Source of the DNA: Ananas comosus
Lineage: Eukaryota; Streptophyta; Magnoliopsida; Poales; Bromeliaceae
Assembly: GCF_001540865.1 (NCBI RefSeq)
Contig: NC_033633.1
Span: forward strand, 641,130 to 705,129
Length of the DNA stretch: 64,000 nt
Direction: 5' to 3'
The notes beneath the pieces were generated by a model. It did not search any database and had not been told where the DNA came from. It worked only from the letters and a program-made list of their open reading frames with translations. The translations under genes and the position numbers were made by a program. The number at the start of each line of letters is the position of its first letter. Position 1 is the stretch's first letter. Shown one piece after another: positions 1 through 10,350 of the stretch.

Positions 1-3000
1 ATGCTTGCTGGACTTCCTGACATGAAAGTTCGTCGAACTTTTTTATTAAAGTAGATGTTTTTCCTTTTCCCCTTTTAAGCAGATTGTTTTTTTCCTGAGT
101 TGTACTTCCTCTCAGATAATTGGATGGGCATGGACAAATTGAACAAACAATAGTTTCTGGGATTAATCCTTTCCAACAAAAAAATGTGTTGGGATTAAAG
201 GGAGATAAAAAAAAAACCCCAAAGAATTGAGAGCAAAATGCTTTAACTTCTCTTTTCCTCTAGGCTCACGACGAGCCTGTCATAAAGCTGCTACTGAAGG
301 GTGGTGCCAACACGAATGAATCCGATTCTGATGGGAACTCCTCACTTCATTGGTGCCTCACTGGTAGCTCTAGTTCGCAGGATCTCAGGTGGTTTTGGGC
401 TTTTTGGCTAACTGTAATTCTTCTCTTTCCCCACCATTGCTTTAGTGCTTATTTCTTGTTTTTATTTCAGGATTATGTTGCTCCTGCTGAAGAATGGTGC
501 TGCAGTGTCCCATAAGAACAGATTAGGGCTCACGCCAGTACATGTGGCTGCAGCTAAAGGCAAATCTCAGGCACTTCAAGTACTGCTTTCTATTCCAAGT
601 TTAGTAGTTAAAAACATACGTACCCTCCAATTTGCTTTTCTAACCCATAACATTTGCATTCTTTGTTAATCCATACTGTTTGTTTCTGCTGCAAAAAAGC
701 TGCTGCTTCTTCATGCCCCTGAGTGCGTAGACATTGTGTCTGAGAGAAAGGAAACTCCGCTATTTTTTGCTGTGAAGAGTGATTCTCTTGCCTGTGCACA
801 GTTCCTCTTGCACTCTGGAGCTAATAGCCAGGTTCTCAACCTCCGGTAAGCCAAATGCTCATTAACCAGCTTTACTTTTTTCTGTTACAGTAATTTTCTT
901 ATTTAGCTACAATACTTTGCTATTTGCAGGAGGCAAAGACCAATTGATATGGCAAAATCACAGGACATGCGTTTCATTCTTAATCCAGCAAACCAGGGAT
1001 TTTGTAAGAACCAATAACAAACTATTGAAAAAGAGAGAAGGGTGTGGCCTTACAGAACGTTGACCATAATATTTTCTTTCTGTTTCTCAGGTAGCCGTTT
1101 TAGCCCTTCTAAAGAAGATCTCCTACTTTCGTTACCTAAAGATGAGTTCACTGAGGACATGTATGAAGAGCTTCTTGAGTTGGGTGAAACTGGAGTTAGT
1201 AGAAGGTGAGAAAGTTCAAGACAAATAGTTCTGCAGTCCGTAATTGGACAATAAAAATCTTAGCTTGTCTGTGAAAATTTACGTCTCGTAAGCCTGTACT
1301 TTGATGAAACTGAATTGCAGCAACCTTCAGTTGAAAACACCAGTATGCCGCTACTACGAATCCCAGAGTGGATGCGTGAGAGGCGCCAAATGCTTCTATG
1401 CCCACGGGGAAGGTGATAAAAAAAGAAGCAAGGTCTGTTCTGTTGAACTCAAGCAGACCCCAAAGTGTGTAACCAAGGTAAGTTATATTTATATCAGTCC
1501 CCAACACCATTCCTCAGATCATTCTAATTATCTGTTTGCAAATGTTATGCTAGTATCCTCTCAAGTTGAAGGGAGACTTGAATCGGAAGGTTTTCGTGGG
1601 GGGTCTCCCACCTACGGTTGACTCTGGTCGGTTGTTGTCATCACCTTACTTTTATCCTTCTACTGTTCTCAGTTGAAGTTTGTTGACTTGTGTTTCTTTC
1701 TTAGCAGACCACCTCAAGGAGTTCTTCGAAGCAGAATTTGGACCAGTAAAGGAAGCTGTTGTCATTGGGACGCAAGCTGGCAACTATATGCAGTCCCGAG
1801 GTTTCGGCTTCGTCACCTTTGAACACGAGGATATGGTGGCAACCGCAATACAAGCCCACTTTGTCAACATCTTTGGTAAGAAAGTGGAGATCAAAAGTGC
1901 TGTTGCAAAACCAGCCGAAGCTTTGAAAACAGCTGCTTTGCAGCAACAGCTCATTCTGAAGGAACCGAACCTGCACAATGACCCCCTCAATGAATCACCT
2001 GAAACGCTTGATGAGCAGAGTCTTCCTGATTGGTTCTTTAAATTCAGGAAGTGGCTACCAGCTTTTCTCAAGGCAGCAACACAACGTCTCGGAGGAGAAT
2101 GGTATCCTCTTTCCTCTCTTAAAGGCGACTTCAGGGCCACGTGCGGGATGGAGCTTGATCATGTCTCTCTGGGCTTCCTCAAGCTTAGTGACTTCATGCG
2201 AGCCCTTCCTGGTATATGCAGAATGCGGATCGTTCCTGTGGGAGCTGGCCCTGCGACTCACATGGTCCTTTCCCCATTGCTCTTCCCACACAAGCATGTA
2301 AAACTGCTTCCACCATCATCACAGCAACAAGAGCAGTTGCAGCAGCCACCAGACTTGGATGCGGACCTACACTTGAGTGAGCTTATAGAAAGCCAGCTTG
2401 TTGACAGCTATGCTGGGAAAAATAGCTTAACAGATGGTGGCAGTTCGAAGGTTTTAGACTTTGATTTGCTTGGTTTAGGATACACAAATCAAACTAATAC
2501 ATGCTATGGAGATCAGCCAGAAGAAAGGGGAAATATAAGCGCTGGATCGAGCTTTTCTTTGTTCCAGACACAGTGGGATCGCTATTTGGTAAGCAATCAA
2601 TCTTGTAAGAGTGTTAAGGTATTCGGCTCAATATGTTGCTGAATCTACTTAATGTTTCATTGACTTAGCAGGGAATGTGCATAATATGTCACTTCCGGGA
2701 AGCTTCATTGCAGCTCATCCCGTGCTCTCATAAAGTGTGTGGTGTCTGCATGGTGAGGCGCACCTTCACGTCGTGTATGATTTGTGGTTCTGCTGTCTAC
2801 GGAGTCAAGCCTTCACCCCCATCTTCAGAGCCAGAATGCTCGGAGATGGTATAGTTTTCCTGCATTTGCTTGCGACTTGAACAGCTTATATTGAAAGAGA
2901 TGCATCTGTTTGTTGTCTGAAAATTTATTCACCTGTTCTCTTTCGAGATGATGTTCTACTAATTAATGAATTGCCTATCATGCAGGGAACCAGCGGAGAG

Positions 3001-3240
3001 CAATCTCTTTGCATCCAGAGATCCTTGTCCCCTTTCCCAAGCATTGAAGTAGGAAAAGGTCCTGTGGAGCCTAAGTGCCGACTGAGAGTTGCTTGCCAAG
3101 GGGCTAGGGCAACAGTGAGCTGTTTACCTTGCGCGCACAGCATTGCTTGCCGCCAATGCATACTCTCATTTGCTAGGATGCCTCAAATATGTGTTGTATG
3201 CGGTTTCGAGGCGGAGCTCTTCCAATTTTCTGATGCATAG
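1..3240 (+). CDS. Ankyrin - CCCH zinc finger - RRM - LOTUS-like - RING protein (5' partial)
   Basis: Likely RNA-binding protein with ubiquitin-ligase potential; function is inferred from domains only. Exons read: <1-27 (least sure), 264-388, 471-579, 700-845, 930-1003, 1091-1205, 1321-1477, 1554-1626, 1705-2588, 2672-2848, 2986-3240; all phases agree, giving 713 visible residues. In order: ankyrin repeats (GLTPVHVAAAKG, then ETPLFFAVK), a CCCH finger of spacing C-X8-C-X5-C-X3-H ending CFYAH (exon at 1321), an RRM with RNP2 KVFVGGLP from the short exon at 1554 and RNP1 GFGFVTF, a winged-helix-like stretch resembling OST-HTH/LOTUS (about 2020-2270), a C3HC4 RING (CIICH...PCSHKVCGVC...CMIC, exon at 2672), and a second, less regular Cys/His cluster at the C terminus (LPCAHSIACRQC...CVVC). 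The CCCH/RRM/OST-HTH core resembles the plant C3H46/C3H53 group; ankyrin and RING parts are additional. The N terminus lies outside the window. Confidence 0.82.
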
Positions 3241-4792
3241 AATGATCTATAGTTTTTTCTTTTATTTCTACATGTCTGTAATTTGTTACATTAGGGAGGA
3301 TGGTATAACGACCTTGTAAGCTACTGGAGGGGAGTCCTTCAATTTTGTCATGCTTGCAAGGTCTGCCGACTGTAAGTATATTGCCTTAGACTTTAACCTA
3401 CTAACATCACTCCTGTAAGCTTGTGGAGGAGAACCCAATCCCTCCAATTTTGGTACACTTGCAGGAGCATGTATGTAAAGGTATACAACTTGTACAGGAT
3501 TTAATTGGAGGAAATTCGTTAAAAGCAGTATACTGTTCTGTGATTAATCTGTCTGTCTAATCCAGTGATACATCCCTCAATCAGAGGAATATTTGCATAG
3601 AAAATTTCTCTCTTTCAAGAGGTGGAAGGAACGTAAGCCTAGTGAGATAATTCTCTGGAGAAGCTCAGATACTTGGGAGTGCTAATACTTGGGAGTGCTA
3701 ATCTGGAATCTCTACTATTCGCCTTTACTTGTTGATGGCATATGCTTTCGACTTGTCTATATGTGTCTCGTCCAGTCCTTTCTGGCACGTACATCTTTGT
3801 AGCCACATCTAGCCACAAAGAGCTTTGTTTTCTCTCATTTATGGCATCTAAAATTAGTTATCACATCATAGCCTGGATTTGTCCAACACAGTTATTACCG
3901 TGTATACCTCTCTCATGACAGATCTAGTATATGTATTTCTGCAGCTTTGGCTTATAATGCGGATGGACACAAAGCTGCAGCAGCTCAAGGAACCAAAAAA
4001 GAATGTTATCAGAGCAGAACTGCAGAGGTATTCAACAGCTACTTCATCATGTCTAGCAAGTAAGTTGTTCTCATGCGAGTAGACTTTACTTTTTATAAAG
4101 TATTAATTCCCCTAAGTATTAATTCCCCTAAGTGTTGAAAGCACCCTTAGATAACTTTCTTTTTCTCATATTATTTTCTGGAGCACCAGGATGGTAATAG
4201 CTTGTCTGTGACCTTTTTTTTTTATTTTATTCATGCATAGTGATTATAATGAGTTATTCGATGTTTGCTTTGCTCATGTTGAAAATGGTAATACTAAGTC
4301 CCAATTAGCTTGTTATTCATCATCACAATAACACTCGATAGGTAGATAAGATCCGAGAGGCAAAAATGTAAAGACAGTTGTCAGACACTGTTTCCTTACT
4401 ATCTTCTAGCACCAGGTTATACTTTTGGCCCTCATACTTCGACCAAAATTTGTACTAAACACAGTATATACAGTGACATTTGGCCGGGAGTTAGGTTACT
4501 CAATGCCAATATCTTAACTAGCAGATTTATTGTTGTGTTGGTGCATATTTTAAGGCATCAATAGAGAAGAACGCAAGCTCTTTCAACGTAGGGTCTTTTC
4601 TAGTCATCCATGTACCCAATATTTCAATTGCATCGCTTTTTAAGTCATCCATGAAATGGAAATGACAAGGTCTAGCAGATTTTTCTTTCCATCATTACGT
4701 TCATTTAGGTCGATCATATATTTAATTGATCATGTGTATGCATTTCAACGCTGAAAGCAAATCACTTGGAAAAAATCAACCTCCTGGTTAAG
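3241..4792. other. Intergenic, downstream of the CCCH-RING gene
   Basis: No gene recognised. It starts with the 3' UTR of the gene ending at 3240. Two diverged stretches near 3320 and 3420 share phrases about a sequence lying between 'tgtaagct' and 'acttgcaagg', possibly an old tandem duplication. A 67-codon open frame at 3879-4082 shows no family resemblance. A short direct repeat around 'attaattcccctaagt' lies at 4104-4133. Confidence 0.6.
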
Positions 4793-5814
4793 GATTATGC
4801 AGCAGCTAGCAATAAAATTGTCTACGGAGGTGGTTGAGTAGTTGACTAGCCATTTGTTAGCCAGTTATCTCATCCAAAAATATGAAGACTTTTAGAAAAA
4901 TGAGGGATACGTGTACATATCCTATTACCTTAGAACAAAGCTAATTATGATGATTCATTTTGGTTGTGTTACCTTAATAAGGTTTTAGTTTTCGGCCAAC
5001 CGAGTCAGGATTTACACTTGAATTATGGACGCTCCAAGATAGAGTGTGAAAGGTGCGTTAATCCTCAGGTTTTTTTTTCCAGTAAAGAGACAATCAGGGA
5101 ATTGGTCATCTTTTAACTGTTTAAAAATTAGGCATTTGTTCAGTTTTGAGAAAACTCGGACCAGAACCAATTCCATATTTTCTTGTGCCTTTTATGTTGG
5201 TAACTAGTAACAATTTAATGTAGGATATACCACATGCTGTACACATCTCTTAAAAGAGCATTTTTTTCTCTCTCAGTGATATTTTGCTTCATGTTAATTA
5301 TTGAAACTTGTGCACCTCGTGCTTTCTTCAGTAGTCTCCAATTAAGGGTCTGTTTAGAACTTTGGATCCTAGTAAACATAAGCTGAAAATATATTTTGAT
5401 TGAAAAAATTATTTTTCTTGTGTTTGAATCTTTGTAAAACTATTTTTCTGTAAAATCGTTTTACATATTTCTCGAAAAACTTGTCTTTTCGTTTTCTGCT
5501 CCTTGGAAGCGGAAAGCCAAAACTTGTGGCTTCCTTCGTTGGCAGTCCACGACCACTTTTTCCAGAGCGGTCCAACCTTGCTTTCTTTTTTCTGTGAACG
5601 GACTAATAATATATAAGACATAACATATAAAATATTATACTATACAATTTATAACATCTAAATATTATAATATATGTTTTGCGAGTGAGGCTACTATGCT
5701 ATTGGAAGCACGGAGCCTTCCGTGCTTTCAACTCGTTTTCGATATTGCGACTTTCGAATCGTCGATCGGCTCCGTTAAACTTGATCTAGAGTATTTGAAG
5801 TATCTAGAAAATAA
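4793..5814 (+). repeat. Left arm of a 1,022-bp inverted repeat
   Basis: This stretch recurs in reverse complement at 6082-7103 with the same length and only a few substitutions (for example near 5000 and 5080). It covers about 890 bp of sequence left of the MITE plus the first 132 bp of the MITE itself. Because this arm contains the authentic target-site junction, it is taken as the original copy. Confidence 0.85.
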
Positions 5815-7401
5815 ATTTTATGATTTTACGATATCATTTGCCTAGTGAACGAGCTATAGTAAACGTATCACTAGCTTACCCGAGTTTTAGTTGTTTAAAG
5901 TTACCGGCATCACTCGGCAAACGTTCAAATTGCCACATCTTTATAGGTTTAGTGCACTTTAAAACTATCTTTTAAGAAATATGATATATTTTGTTCTAGT
6001 TATAGAAACTAAATTTTAAAATTACAGTATAATAATGTAAAACATTCAAAAAATAAAAGTCGGCAACTAAAACTCGGGGANTTATTTTCTAGATACTTCA
6101 AATACTCTAGATCAAGTTTAACGGAGCCGATCGACGATTCGAAAGTCGCAATATCGAAAACGAGTTGAAAGCACGGAAGGCTCCGTGCTTCCAATAGCAT
6201 AGTAGCCTCACTCGCAAAACATATATTATAATATTTAGATGTTATAAATTGTATAGTATAATATTTTATATGTTATGTCTTATATATTATTAGTCCGTTC
6301 ACAGAAAAAAGAAAGCAAGGTTGGACCGCTCTGGAAAAAGTGGTCGTGGACTGCCAACGAAGGAAGCCACAAGTTTTGGCTTTCCCGCTTCCAAGGAGCA
6401 GAAAACGAAAAGACAAGTTTTTCGAGAAATATGTAAAACGATTTTACAGAAAAATAGTTTTACAAAGATTCAAACACAAGAAAAATAATTTTTTCAATCA
6501 AAATATATTTTCAGCTTATGTTTACTAGGATCCAAAGTTCTAAACAGACCCTTAATTGGAGACTACTGAAGAAAGCACGAGGTGCACAAGTTTCAATAAT
6601 TAACATGAAGCAAAATATCACTGAGAGAGAAAAAAATGCTCTTTTAAGAGATGTGTACAGCATGTGGTATATCCTACATTAAATTGTTACTAGTTACCAA
6701 CATAAAAGGCACAAGAAAATATGGAATTGGTTCTGGTCCGAGTTTTCTCAAAACTGAACAAATGCCTAATTTTTAAACAGTTAAAAGATGACCTATTCCC
6801 TGATTGTCTCTTTACTGGAAAAAAAACCTAAGGATTAATGCACCTTTCACACTCTATCTTGGAGCGTCCATAATTCAAGTGTAAATCCTGACTCAGTTGG
6901 CGGAAAACTAAAACCTTATTAAGGTAACACAACCAAAATGAATCATCATAATTAGCTTTGTTCTAAGGTAATAGGATATGTACACGTATCCCTCATTTTT
7001 CTAAAAGTCTTCATATTTTTGGATGAGATAACTGGCTAACAAATGGCTAGTCAACTACTCAACCACCTCCGTAGACAATTTTATTGCTAGCTGCTGCATA
7101 ATCACGTGAAATTTTGATAGAAAATTCTTTATACTATATAAAACAAGATCAATATCTTTGATTTAAAATTTTAATGTCATATTATTACATTTTGTAAGAT
7201 TTTTATTTTCAGCCGTTGATTTTGAGCCCCTTCGTTCACTAGGCAAATGATATCGTAAAATAATAAAATTTATTTTCTAGGTACTTCAAATACTCTAGAT
7301 CAAGTTTAACGGAGCCGATCGACGATTCGAAAGTCGCAATATCGAAAACGAGCTGGAAGCACGGAAGGCTCCGTGCTTCCGATAGCATAGTAGCCTCACT
7401 C
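5683..7401. mobile_element. MULE-type MITE, interrupted by an inverted flank copy
   Basis: Non-autonomous transposon. Terminal inverted repeats of about 170 bp (5683-5852 and 7232-7401) begin GAGTGAGGCTACTATGCTAT and differ at only a few bases. Both ends are flanked by the same 9-bp target duplication ATGTTTTGC (5674-5682 and 7402-7410). A 9-bp duplication and long terminal repeats are typical of Mutator-like elements. No transposase is present. The element proper appears to be 5683-6080 plus 7104-7401, about 0.7 kb; an N (6081) and a 1,022-bp segment that matches the left flank in reverse complement lie inside it. Confidence 0.8.
6082..7103 (-). repeat. Right arm of a 1,022-bp inverted repeat
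   Basis: Reverse-complement copy of 4793-5814, starting immediately after the N at 6081 and ending inside the MITE interior at 7103. It is nearly but not fully identical to the left arm, so it may come from another haplotype. An open frame at 6340-6528 reads through it but is only the mirror of one in the left arm and is not a gene. Confidence 0.85.
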
Positions 7402-8107
7402 ATGTTTTGCAATATATGTTATATATTATAATGTCTTATAAATTTAATAAAATATATAATATAATTTAATTAAATATAATATTTAATAGATAACTTTTTT
7501 AAAAAATATATATAGATATAATATGAAAGTATTCACTATAATATGTCTTATAAAGAAATTTGTATATATTATTGGATATATTATATTATTTATGTCCAAT
7601 ATAATATATTATATACAACATTAATTTACATATGAATTATAGTAAGGACCAAAAAAAAAAAAAAACAAACCAAATGAAAAAAAAAGAAAAGTAGTTTTTC
7701 ATTAAGTTTTCAACTAACCAGAAAACCACATAAGCGTGATTCGAAAAATGATTTTCTTTTCATTCAAACCAAACGGTGGAACAGTAAAACTCATTTTCTA
7801 CCGAGAATGTATTCCGTGGTTTTATAGTCAACTTGAAATTAGTGTGTAAATTTGTAGGGGTGTTGTCGTGCTTTCGCCTCTTAAGCTCCACGTTGCTTAC
7901 ACAGTGGACCAACTCATCCGTGTCTTCAACTGTTGGGAAATAAGTTTTTTTGCTTCAAGGAATTCATGTGAATTTAAAGTGTCCTTTGTAAGCAATAAAT
8001 GGAGCAATGGATTCCATGTTACGTAAGGCATACCCGCGGGCCCGCTAGCAGTTGGCATTGTTTCCTGATTCCGTACGAACCACGAAACCCAAAGGCCAAC
8101 GATAGTT

Positions 8108-8220
8108 TATTTTATTTAGAAATAAACTTAACTTGAAATGTGAATCAACTAGAATTTGAACTTGAGATCTCGGGTATCAACCATTAAATCCTTTACCACT
8201 TGCTCTAGAAACGGTTGGTA
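8108..8220 (-). mobile_element. tRNA-derived SINE copy (3' truncated)
   Basis: On the minus strand this shows a Pol III B-box-like segment (GTTCAAATTC) and the same 3' body as the better copy at 44083-44236. Flanks GGCCAACGATAGTT (8094-8107) and GGTCAACAATAGTT (8221-8234) look like a 14-bp target duplication with two changes. The poly(A) end seen in other copies is missing. Confidence 0.6.
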
Positions 8221-8362
8221 GGTCAACAATAGTTAAAATCCAAAATTTTATATTCCAAAAGCACTTATCTACTATTCTGATAACTGTGTGGTATTATTAT
8301 TATTATTATATAGCTGAAAAATAAGTTTTATAAGTGTTTGGTTTGACGTGAAAGATTGTTTT

Positions 8363-8560
8363 AGTTAAAAGTAATTTTATATATTGCAGGAGGAAAAAAA
8401 TTTTTATTTTTATTTTTCTTTGTTTTTCAGGAAGAAAATGCAAACTCAAAACTAAACAATACGTCTCTCTATCCCTCCCTTTTATTATATTTGGTTCCCT
8501 TTTTTTTCAAAATCAACCATAATTTCAGCAACAGGATGGATACAAGATGGATCGCAAAGT
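8363..8560 (+). repeat. 198-bp direct duplication, copy 1 (left of N)
   Basis: Identical by eye to 8562-8759; the two copies are separated only by the single N at 8561. Same length, no mismatch found. This is the pattern expected when two overlapping contigs are joined across a gap without merging the overlap. Confidence 0.9.
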
Positions 8561-8561
8561 N

Positions 8562-8759
8562 AGTTAAAAGTAATTTTATATATTGCAGGAGGAAAAAAAT
8601 TTTTATTTTTATTTTTCTTTGTTTTTCAGGAAGAAAATGCAAACTCAAAACTAAACAATACGTCTCTCTATCCCTCCCTTTTATTATATTTGGTTCCCTT
8701 TTTTTTCAAAATCAACCATAATTTCAGCAACAGGATGGATACAAGATGGATCGCAAAGT
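8562..8759 (+). repeat. 198-bp direct duplication, copy 2 (right of N)
   Basis: Second copy of 8363-8560; see that entry. The unique sequence resumes with 'ggttgaaaaatag' just after this copy. Confidence 0.9.
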
Positions 8760-8760
8760 G

Positions 8761-9820
8761 GGTTGAAAAATAGTTTAGGCTAGCCACGAACTTGACCAAG
8801 TAATAGCGTACCGAGTCCTCAACTAATAGTTGGGTGTTCGAGTCCGAGTTGGTGGCTTAACCCACTTGTCCCATGTAGGACTCGCGAAGGAAACAAAGGG
8901 CATTACACCTGACTCCACTTGTTTCTGGCATGTCACAAACCAAGAAAATATTATTTGTGTTGTCTCAAAAGTAGCTTGGAATAATTTATAGTCGCACCAT
9001 TGCACGTTGATGTTCCACATAACCATCCTAGCTTTCAATTAATAAGCTTTGTAGTTTAGTTCTCTGAGGACCCTCCTGGTGGAAAAATTCTAGAATGTAA
9101 CGAATATATTAGTGACGTGGCGTAACAAACTAATCAAATGTCTTCTTTTAGGGATATTTGTCCCATCATGATTGTAAAAAAAATATTTTTATTGTACCTT
9201 TTTTTTGAAAATAGTGAATATAATTGGTTTGTTATTGATGACGTTGTGCAAGTGCGATAGTGTAGAATTCCTCCTCCTGATGAGCATGCAGTGTGATGCT
9301 GAAATACTCCCATGGTTACAGGGTGATGTTCAAATAAATTAGCTTAGAATTGCGCTTTGTATGGGATTACTCTGCACTTTCCAACAGAGGTTAATTCTCT
9401 ACTTCTGAAGCTTGATTTTTGAGTATTTTTATGCTCTTATTCTGTAAAATTTTCTAATATCTATATTAATTTATTATTTAAAGCCAGAGACTTGAGCATT
9501 GTTTTAAGATACATGCACAGAGGTACTGGGGATTGAAACCACTGGGGACTAGTCTCTCTCTACTATAAAATTTAATTTATTGTAATTTTATGCTTTAAAA
9601 TTCGTTTTTTCCGCGTTGATAATGTCACTGTGTGAAATGGTCATCACCCGCTCAACGCGTGTATTGAAATGGTAAGCCAACCTCTAAAATTCATTTTTCA
9701 AACAGAGAAATGACTGATTGGACCTGGTACACGGCGGCAGTAATACACCACTCTTTAAACTACCCTGTTCTATACTTCTATTGCTAGTTTCAATCTCAAC
9801 TAATCATTAACTTTTACATT
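8761..9820. other. Intergenic, probable degraded repeats
   Basis: No gene recognised. Around 8830-8900 there is a Pol III B-box-like string (GTTCGAGTCC) followed by text rich in dispersed-repeat-like phrases, which may be another decayed short element, but I could not define its ends. A 71-codon minus frame here has no family resemblance. Confidence 0.4.
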
Positions 9821-9821
9821 T

Positions 9822-9972
9822 TAGATTTTTTTTTTTGAGAGATTTGTAGCATGCTATTTGCTTAGTTTATTTTATTTAAAAATAAATTTAATTGTAAATA
9901 CGAATCAACTAAAATTTAAATTTAAAATCTTGGGTACCAACTACGTAACCTTTTGTTACTTGTGCTAGGATG
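9822..9972 (-). mobile_element. tRNA-derived SINE copy (diverged)
   Basis: Same family as 44083-44236 in the same orientation: on the plus strand a T-run and GAGAGATTTGTAGCATGC precede the body 'tttagaaataaa'-like core and an inverted tRNA head ending near 9970. The B box is decayed (AAATTTAAAT) while the A-box side remains readable. It ends about 380 bp upstream of the rhomboid start codon. Confidence 0.55.
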
Positions 9973-10350
9973 GTCCGTAGCCAGGTGCAAAGATGACGTG
10001 GTGAACCAGGCCCATGCCTTCAGTTACTCCCACGTTGTAGAAAAACTCGTACGTGGTTTAGGTACAACCGTACACCAAAGCCAGCGAGAGAGAGCTCCAC
10101 CCACCTCCCCTCTTATCTCTTCTCCCGCTTCGCACAAAAAAGCGTTTCCGAGCTCTCACTACACGTTTCCGAACCCCCACTTCTCCCGAGCACGAAGCAA
10201 TCCTTCATGCTTCTCGTACACCCTCCTTTTCCCTTCCCTTTCACTCCCAAAACTCTCCACCTCTCTCATCTTGCCCCCTCCCCAATTTACTTCTAACTAT
10301 TGTAGCGGCGGCGCGAGGGACTCTTCTGTAATTAGGCGAAATTTGGGGGG

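Noticed and set aside
5369..6528. Repeated small frames (GRGLPTKEATSFGFPLPRS and similar)
   Set aside because: They appear once in each arm of the inverted repeat as mirror images and show no coding signature.
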